NCBI GenBank assembly: GCA_947457605.1
Contig: CANGWP010000033.1
Location: 1 to 18,248 of the forward strand
Reading direction: 5' to 3'
From: Bdellovibrionales bacterium
GTDB lineage: Bacteria > Bdellovibrionota > UBA1018 > CAIMNF01
Length of the DNA: 18,248 nucleotides
Shown piece by piece: positions 13,618 through 18,248 of the stretch. Under the pieces are notes generated by a model. It worked only from the letters and a program-made list of their open reading frames with translations, was not told the origin of the DNA and searched no databases. Made by a program: the position numbers and the translations under genes. Numbering within the stretch: the first letter of the stretch is position 1; every line of letters starts with the position of its first letter.

Positions 13618-14838
13618 TTAGAGGGACTCCAAAAGGAGGAGTGATGGATTTTCGATGTATGACACGAAGGTCTTCATGAATTCCGCGGCTTCTGCCCCAT
13701 CCAGAATCCGATGATCCATGCTGATCGAGAAATAAGTCCAATCGCGGATGACGAGCTTTTCTTTTCCACCCTTGGTGATCACGACGGGCTTTCTGAAAAT
13801 CTTGTTGAATCCGAGGATTGCGACTTCAGGATAATTGATGATCGGAGTCGCAAAAAGACCACCGATGGATCCCGCATTGGTCAGCGTGATGGTGCTCCCC
13901 TGGAAATCCTCCATCACAAGCTTCTTCTTCCGTGCGCGATCCACGAGGTCTGCAATTTCACGAGCAAGCTCAAAAATCGATTTCTGCTCGACGTGCTTCA
14001 CCACAGGTACGGTGAGTCCGTCCTCGGTTTGAACGGACAGGGAGATGTTGTAGGTGTGGTGGGTGATGATCTCATTGCTTGCTTCATCCAAGGTAGAGTT
14101 GAGCCTTGGGTGCTGGCGAAGAGCCGCAACCATCGCCTTCAGAATGAATGGCAGATAGGTGAGCTTGATTCCCCTCTTTTCAGCGATCGCCTTGGCCTGG
14201 GCGCGGAGCTTGACCAGCTCGGTTGCATCCGCCTCTTCCACATAGGTGAAGTGTGCGGCCTTGTCCTTCGATTGCCGCATTTTTTCTGCGATCTTCTTTC
14301 TCATGCCACGGATCGGAGTTCGTTCCACTTCCCCCGAAGAGAAGGTCCGGGATTTCGCAACTCCACCGGTCGCTCCGCCGCCGGAAAGCGCCTGCTCGAC
14401 ATCCTGAAGAAGAACCCGCCCATGAGGACCACTGGCAGCTACCGCCCCAAGATCGATTCCTTTTTCGCGCGCAAGTCTGCGCGTAGCAGGAGAAGCCAAC
14501 ACGTCATTTAAATTCGAGGTCTGCGCCTTTGCAGGGGCAGTTGCGGTCACAGGTGCCGGGGCTGCAGGTGCCGAATGGGCAGCAGGTGCAGCCGCTGCCG
14601 ATCCTCCCGCAACTTCGGCCACGACCATCAATTGATGGACCTTTACGATTTCCCCCTCCTTTGCGACAAGTTGTTTGATCTTTCCGCTGAAGGGAGAAGG
14701 AATCTCGATGGTGGCCTTGTCTGTCATCACTTCGCAGATCGGCTGATCATCTTTTACGATGTCACCTTCCTTGACCTTCCACTTGATCAATTCGCCTTCT
14801 GTAACGCCTTCTCCGAGCTCTGGTAATCTGAATTCCAT
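13618..14838 (-). CDS. 2-oxo-acid dehydrogenase complex E2, dihydrolipoamide acyltransferase
   Basis: 406 residues from the ATG at 14838, which has AAAGGAGA 6 bases upstream; an upstream in-frame TTG (14856) is not preferred because its ribosome site would lie inside the coding sequence. One lipoyl domain occupies residues 1-76 with lipoyl-lysine K41 in MTDKA. A long Ala/Pro/Ser linker (77-112) follows, then the subunit-binding domain (~113-151, SPATRRLAREKGIDL). The acyltransferase domain fills the rest, ending in the catalytic DHRILDG with H376 and D380. E2 takes the acyl group from E1 onto lipoate and transfers it to CoA. E1 is not in this window, so acetyl, branched-chain or 2-oxoglutarate substrate cannot be assigned; the single lipoyl domain and PELGEGVTEGE start resemble E2s of heteromeric-E1 (alpha/beta) complexes. 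Confidence 0.95.
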   Translation of the reverse strand: MEFRLPELGEGVTEGELIKWKVKEGDIVKDDQPICEVMTDKATIEIPSPFSGKIKQLVAKEGEIVKVHQLMVVAEVAGGSAAAAPAAHSAPAAPAPVTATAPAKAQTSNLNDVLASPATRRLAREKGIDLGAVAASGPHGRVLLQDVEQALSGGGATGGVAKSRTFSSGEVERTPIRGMRKKIAEKMRQSKDKAAHFTYVEEADATELVKLRAQAKAIAEKRGIKLTYLPFILKAMVAALRQHPRLNSTLDEASNEIITHHTYNISLSVQTEDGLTVPVVKHVEQKSIFELAREIADLVDRARKKKLVMEDFQGSTITLTNAGSIGGLFATPIINYPEVAILGFNKIFRKPVVITKGGKEKLVIRDWTYFSISMDHRILDGAEAAEFMKTFVSYIENPSLLLLESL

Positions 14839-14852
14839 GGTGTTCTCCTTTA

Positions 14853-15818
14853 TCAACCTTGTTTCTTTCTGATCAAACCTTCCAAAAACAATTCTGCAGC
14901 CTTGTAACTCGACCGAACCATCGGCCCGGATGCCACGTATAAAAAACCCGCCTCTTTTGCGATCTTCTCCAGCTCCGAAAACTCATCTGGCGTGTAATAC
15001 TTTTCCACTGGAAGATGTTTCAAGGAGGGCCTCAGATACTGCCCCAAAGTCAGGACATCGACCTCATGGTTCCTTAGATCCTGAAACGCCACCTCGAGCT
15101 CAGAACTCGTTTCACCAAGACCCAGCATGATGGAACTCTTGGTATGAAGCGTGCGGGAGTTTTTCTGCGCGTAATTTTTTGCATACTTCAACGTATCCAT
15201 ACTTTGTGAATATCCGGCCCGTGGGTCCCGAACCCGATATTGAAGCCGATATACCGTTTCAATGTTGTGCGCGTACACATCAAGACCGGAGTCCACAATG
15301 GTTTCCACCGCTGCAAGATCTCCCCTGAAATCAGGCACGAGTGCTTCCACGAGAAGCTTTGGATTTAAGCGCTTCAGTTCCTTGATCGTGGCCGCAAAAT
15401 GCGAGGCGCCTCCATCGGGCAGGTCGTCCCGATCCACAGAGGTCAAAACCACATATTTGAGATTCAGGCGCGACACCGCCTCGGCAACCTTGAAGGGCTC
15501 ATCCGGATCAAGCGGAGGGGGTCTCCTCGCAGTTTGGATCGCACAAAAGCGACATGCACGGGTACAAACCTCACTCCCGAGCATGAAGGTCGCAGTTCCG
15601 CCAGACCAGCATTCCGCTACATTTGGACAATGAGCCTCTTCACAGACCGTGTGGAGATTCCTCTCACGAAGCAATTGTTTGATTTGAAGATAATTCTCGC
15701 CCGCGGGCGGGCGGATCTTGAGCCACTCCGGCTTTTTGAGCGGAGCAATCTTGCTTGCCTCCGAAGGAGACAAGGGGCGCTCTTGGTCGTGACGATTTTT
15801 GAATGAGTTCACCGACAT
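14853..15818 (-). CDS. lipA: Lipoyl synthase
   Basis: 321 residues. The auxiliary cluster cysteines are C59, C64 and C70 (in CEEAHCPNVAEC), and the radical SAM cluster is CTRACRFC with C85, C89 and C92. GGAS and the RSSYKA near the C-terminus are also typical of LipA. The enzyme inserts two sulfurs into the octanoyl chain on lipoyl domains, the last step in making the cofactor that the downstream E2 carries. The stop lies 14 bases before the E2 start. A GGAG ribosome site precedes the ATG by 5 bases. No lipB or lplA is adjacent, so the octanoyl source is encoded elsewhere. Confidence 0.97.
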   Translation of the reverse strand: MSVNSFKNRHDQERPLSPSEASKIAPLKKPEWLKIRPPAGENYLQIKQLLRERNLHTVCEEAHCPNVAECWSGGTATFMLGSEVCTRACRFCAIQTARRPPPLDPDEPFKVAEAVSRLNLKYVVLTSVDRDDLPDGGASHFAATIKELKRLNPKLLVEALVPDFRGDLAAVETIVDSGLDVYAHNIETVYRLQYRVRDPRAGYSQSMDTLKYAKNYAQKNSRTLHTKSSIMLGLGETSSELEVAFQDLRNHEVDVLTLGQYLRPSLKHLPVEKYYTPDEFSELEKIAKEAGFLYVASGPMVRSSYKAAELFLEGLIRKKQG

Positions 15819-15854
15819 GTTTGCTCCGTTATCAATTCAAGCCGAATGGGCTGA

Positions 15855-15884
15855 ACTATACCGGAAGGGGCATGGGGAACTCAA
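15855..15884 (-). promoter_or_regulatory. Sigma-70-type promoter of the lipA-E2-E3 operon
   Basis: TTGAGT (15884-15879) and TATAGT (15860-15855) on the minus strand are 18 bases apart, four-of-six and five-of-six matches to consensus. The predicted start is about 30 bases upstream of the lipA ATG, leaving room for its GGAG ribosome site. Confidence 0.55.
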
Positions 15885-15908
15885 CAAAAAAGACCTTTGA
15901 ATTCAGGT
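15885..15908 (-). terminator. Possible weak terminator after the cysteine-rich peptide gene
   Basis: On the minus strand ACCT and AGGT (15908-15905 with 15896-15893) could form a 4-bp stem, followed by CTTTTTT. It is immediately before the lipA promoter, a sensible place, but the stem is short and the structure is marginal. Confidence 0.3.
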
Positions 15909-15935
15909 AGATTCAGTCGTTTTGATTGAGAAAAT

Positions 15936-16166
15936 TCACTGACTTGCTTCAGCCGCATTCCCTGCAGATGATGGCTTTGAATTCTGAACTGTTGAAACCC
16001 GATCCGGAGACTCCGGAGACTTGCAATTGGTGGTGACATGGCAGGGCTCACAGCAGGTGGCCTGGTCCACACTGACCTGATTTTCCATCTCAGCCCGCGA
16101 TGTAGACCCGCCCCAGAATGAAATCATCGCAACCGTCACAGCCAAAACCCAATTTTGCTTTTCCAT
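15936..16166 (-). CDS. Small cysteine-rich exported protein of unknown function
   Basis: 76 residues, unrecognised. Residues 1-25 form a signal peptide (hydrophobic WVLAVTVAMISFWGG, cleavage predicted after SRA at 25). The mature part has four closely placed cysteines, C38, C39, C42 and C48, in ATCCEPCHVTTNC, then a Ser/Pro/Ala-rich tail. The pattern could hold disulfides in the periplasm or bind a metal. AGGAG before the ATG at 16166 supports this start over the open frame from 16241. It is on the same strand as the YD-repeat gene, 71 bases downstream, probably cotranscribed. Its function cannot be told. Confidence 0.65.
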   Translation of the reverse strand: MEKQNWVLAVTVAMISFWGGSTSRAEMENQVSVDQATCCEPCHVTTNCKSPESPDRVSTVQNSKPSSAGNAAEASQ

Positions 16167-16237
16167 CACCAAACTCCTGTCTTTCAGTTTAGCCAAATCT
16201 TCGGAAGTTTTCAAATTAAACAAAGCATGTTTATTAA

Positions 16238-17923
16238 TCAAAGGCCCATGGTTACCCCGGCCGGTGCCGTGATGTCGATCAAGGTTTGCAGAGCTCTCAT
16301 GATTTCCGCGGAAACACTTGCCCCACCATTGCTCTCAATCTTGTCGACCTCACCGCTGTTCTTATACTTGAACTTCACCACTCCGAGCTTGGCATCCGCG
16401 ATCTCAATGGGCTTTGAGAGCTCGTTGTACTTGAAGGTGATCGAATGCTTTGCCTCATCCACCAAGGCCCGAATCCGCCCCTGTGTGTCGTAGACTAGCT
16501 TCACCATTTTTTTGTCACTGTTTTTTGCGGTCAGAAGATTGCCGGTGGACTGATCCCACTGGAACTCACTCCAGCGAACATTTCCACTCTTCAGCCTTTT
16601 CACAACGCGACTCGCTTTTCCGACCTTTTGATCGTAGGTGAGCTCGGTGGTTTCAAATGGAGTCACCTTCTTCACCATTCTCCCCTTCGCATCATAATCC
16701 ATGGTCGTGACGCGACCATTGCTGGTAATTTTCACAGGGAAACCAAGACGCTCATCATAGATCGTTTCCGTAGACTCTCCATCCACAGTCGTGATCATTT
16801 TTGTTGTGATGTCTTCTCCACCTGGTTTCACTTTTGAGTAGTATTCGTATTTTGAATCACTGATCTTTGCGCCACCCGAATCCTTCGCCACCACTCTCAC
16901 CGCGTAATAGCTCGGAGAATTCAGGTCTGTCAGATACTCATACTCGTTCACGGATCCATCTGGATTCTGAACCGACTTCACGCTCGATTTCTTATCCCGC
17001 CCATAATAATTGATCACCATTGCCTTGGGCTTTCCCTTGTCGTTCTTTTGCCCCGGAAAACCAATCTCGGTGATGTTTCGAAACTCATCGGTAGTGTACT
17101 TGAAGGTGTTTTCAACTCCGTTGTCATCCCTGCTGTACACGAGAAACCCTTCCTTGTTGAATTTGTAGTCCGCGCGCTTCCCGCTTTCACCCTTGATGCT
17201 CTCCACGTGACCATGAACATTGTAACTGAAATTCATTTTGCGATTCTGATTGTCGACTAACTGAGCAAGGCGCCCCGCCTTATCATAGGTGAAATTGATA
17301 TAGTTCTTATTGCGATCCATCCATTGAACGAGCTTCCCCGCTTCATTGAATTTCTGAATCATGCCCTCTTCCATCACGCGGGTAAAGCCGCCCTTCACTT
17401 TGGTGATGTACTGATACTGAAACTGCAGGGATGTGAACTGGGTTCCTTCGGCTATCGTTTTCCGGGGAAGTGCGCCCTTCCCAACGAGAATTCCATAGTT
17501 TTTCGCGCGAAACGCAAAATCATCAGTCAATCGTTTCTTGAAATCCTCGATCGATTTCGCACCTGAGACCATTCCTATTTTTTTTGCGGCATCAAGGATC
17601 TCGGTAACACCCGACCCGGCTGAAACATTTTTTGGAACAAACCTGACCGATGCTCCGCCGCCGAATTCCGTCAGAACCAGACTTCCATCCGAGTCCTGCA
17701 CGAGATTCACCTCATACTTGGTGCCCCAGGAATACCCGAACATCCCCATATAATCCGACTTCGAATTGTAAACCCGCTCAATCTTGGGCTCGAGACCTCC
17801 CGGGTACGAAATGTCCCGCAAAGTTACGAAAAAATTTCCGTTACGTAGACTTACATCGGCGCGGGCATGAGCTGAGTTTACAGAAAGTAGAACAAACAAT
17901 GCTACGGAAAGGTTCTTCATCAT
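16238..17923 (-). CDS. Secreted YD-repeat (RHS-like) protein with DUF6531-like N-terminus
   Basis: 561 residues. Residues 1-20/22 are a signal peptide (cleavage near AHA|RA or ARA|D). Residues 23-95 resemble the N-terminal RHS module DUF6531: VSLRNGNFFVTLRDISYPGG, then RVYNSKS and GMFGYSWG. From about 190 to 530 there are degenerate YD repeats such as YDKAGRLAQLVDNQNRK (213-229), YDAKGRMVKKV (410-420) and YDTQGRIRALVDE (478-490). The RHS-core DPxGL signature and any C-terminal toxin domain are missing, and there are no cysteines. Known RHS proteins form large beta-cocoon shells; this one is short, so it may be an adhesin or surface polymer rather than a toxin carrier. The ATG pair at 17923/17920 is preceded by AAGGAAG, which overlaps the stop of the TadB/TadC-type gene, showing it is coupled to it. 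Codons look like those of its neighbours. Confidence 0.85.
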   Translation of the reverse strand: MMKNLSVALFVLLSVNSAHARADVSLRNGNFFVTLRDISYPGGLEPKIERVYNSKSDYMGMFGYSWGTKYEVNLVQDSDGSLVLTEFGGGASVRFVPKNVSAGSGVTEILDAAKKIGMVSGAKSIEDFKKRLTDDFAFRAKNYGILVGKGALPRKTIAEGTQFTSLQFQYQYITKVKGGFTRVMEEGMIQKFNEAGKLVQWMDRNKNYINFTYDKAGRLAQLVDNQNRKMNFSYNVHGHVESIKGESGKRADYKFNKEGFLVYSRDDNGVENTFKYTTDEFRNITEIGFPGQKNDKGKPKAMVINYYGRDKKSSVKSVQNPDGSVNEYEYLTDLNSPSYYAVRVVAKDSGGAKISDSKYEYYSKVKPGGEDITTKMITTVDGESTETIYDERLGFPVKITSNGRVTTMDYDAKGRMVKKVTPFETTELTYDQKVGKASRVVKRLKSGNVRWSEFQWDQSTGNLLTAKNSDKKMVKLVYDTQGRIRALVDEAKHSITFKYNELSKPIEIADAKLGVVKFKYKNSGEVDKIESNGGASVSAEIMRALQTLIDITAPAGVTMGL

Positions 17924-17931
17924 GATCTTCC

Positions 17932-18248
17932 TTAAACGTCGATTTTGGTTATCTTCTTAATTACAATATACGCCGCGACTTCCAAAATCACCACCCCGGA
18001 ACACGCAATCCATCCGGGAATCGTGGTGAACATGGGCTTCATCATTTCAGGATCGGTTTGAGAAAGCGTCAACATCATAAAGGGCGGTACACACATCAGA
18101 ATCATGCCCTGCATGAATGCCTGGGCCGTCATCGCTTTGATCTTGTTCTCGACTTTGATCCGCTCGCGAATGAGAGTGGTGATGGTATCGAAGGTCTCGG
18201 CAAGGTTACCACCGGTTTCCTTCAGGATATTCACGGAGGTGACGAACA
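17932..18248 (-). CDS. TadB/TadC-type inner-membrane protein (T2SS F domain), partial C-terminal part
   Basis: About 105 residues, in frame to the right edge, so the N-terminus lies outside. ILKETGGNLAETFDTITTLIRERIKVENKIKAMTAQ is the hallmark C-terminal part of the type II secretion F domain as found in TadB/TadC, followed by two membrane helices (about FMQGMILMCVPPFMMLTL and WIACSGVVILEVAAYIVI) and a short basic KKITKIDV tail. Such proteins form the inner-membrane platform of the Tad (tight adherence) pilus machine. TadB and TadC cannot be told apart from this fragment. The stop is 8 bases from the YD-repeat gene. Confidence 0.88.
   Translation of the reverse strand, partial: FVTSVNILKETGGNLAETFDTITTLIRERIKVENKIKAMTAQAFMQGMILMCVPPFMMLTLSQTDPEMMKPMFTTIPGWIACSGVVILEVAAYIVIKKITKIDV

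Noticed and set aside
13711..14511. 266-residue plus-strand open frame antisense to E2
   Set aside because: The E2 frame has all catalytic motifs; this one has none and no start signals.
16238..17923. YD-repeat protein as a polymorphic toxin with immunity gene
   Set aside because: There is no RHS-core signature, no divergent C-terminal toxin domain, and the small downstream gene encodes an exported peptide, unlike a typical cytoplasmic immunity protein.

Overview
This window reads as a stretch of a Gram-negative, probably predatory-bacterium-like chromosome (Bdellovibrionota/former Deltaproteobacteria). That assignment is inferred from three things: the MinD-like ATPase followed by a J-domain/RodZ-type HTH protein, the NtrB/NtrC-type pair, and the Tad-type secretion gene next to a secreted YD-repeat protein. 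No rRNA, tRNA, phage, insertion sequence or CRISPR array is visible. Coding density is high and no gene-free stretch exceeds 300 bases.

Layout. (1) 1-3217, minus strand: an operon of a CTP-dependent polyprenol/diacylglycerol-kinase-like membrane protein, a nine-helix NtrB-type histidine kinase and an NtrC-type sigma-54 response regulator cut by the window edge. (2) 3218-3297: divergent promoters whose -35 boxes lie almost on top of each other. (3) 3298-6072, plus: MinD/FlhG-like ATPase, degenerate J-domain plus RodZ-type HTH protein, and an RluA-family pseudouridine synthase, with overlapping ends. (4) 6178-8658: Lon protease, closed by a textbook terminator. (5) 8747-11695, plus: two tandem DUF21/CBS membrane proteins, a CheY-like single-domain response regulator and a 96-residue membrane peptide. 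(6) 11690-12190: a convergent terminator, a 59-residue secreted peptide on the minus strand, and a sigma-54-type promoter with 11-bp-period direct repeats upstream. (7) 12191-15818, minus: lipoyl synthase, 2-oxo-acid dehydrogenase E2 and dihydrolipoamide dehydrogenase E3, in transcription order lipA-E2-E3, with no E1 in view. (8) 15936-18248, minus: the end of a TadB/TadC-type inner-membrane protein, coupled to a secreted YD-repeat protein and then a small cysteine-rich exported protein.

How the parts fit. LipA makes the lipoyl cofactor carried by E2 and reoxidised by E3, so region 7 is a coherent metabolic unit. Region 1 looks like a membrane-lipid enzyme made together with a membrane-sensing sigma-54 two-component system. 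The only sigma-54-type promoter found (11993-12010) lies before the small secreted peptide, but nothing in the sequence shows that the local regulator acts on it. The least explained parts are the Tad-linked YD-repeat cluster, the MinD/J-HTH pair, and the small exported peptides.
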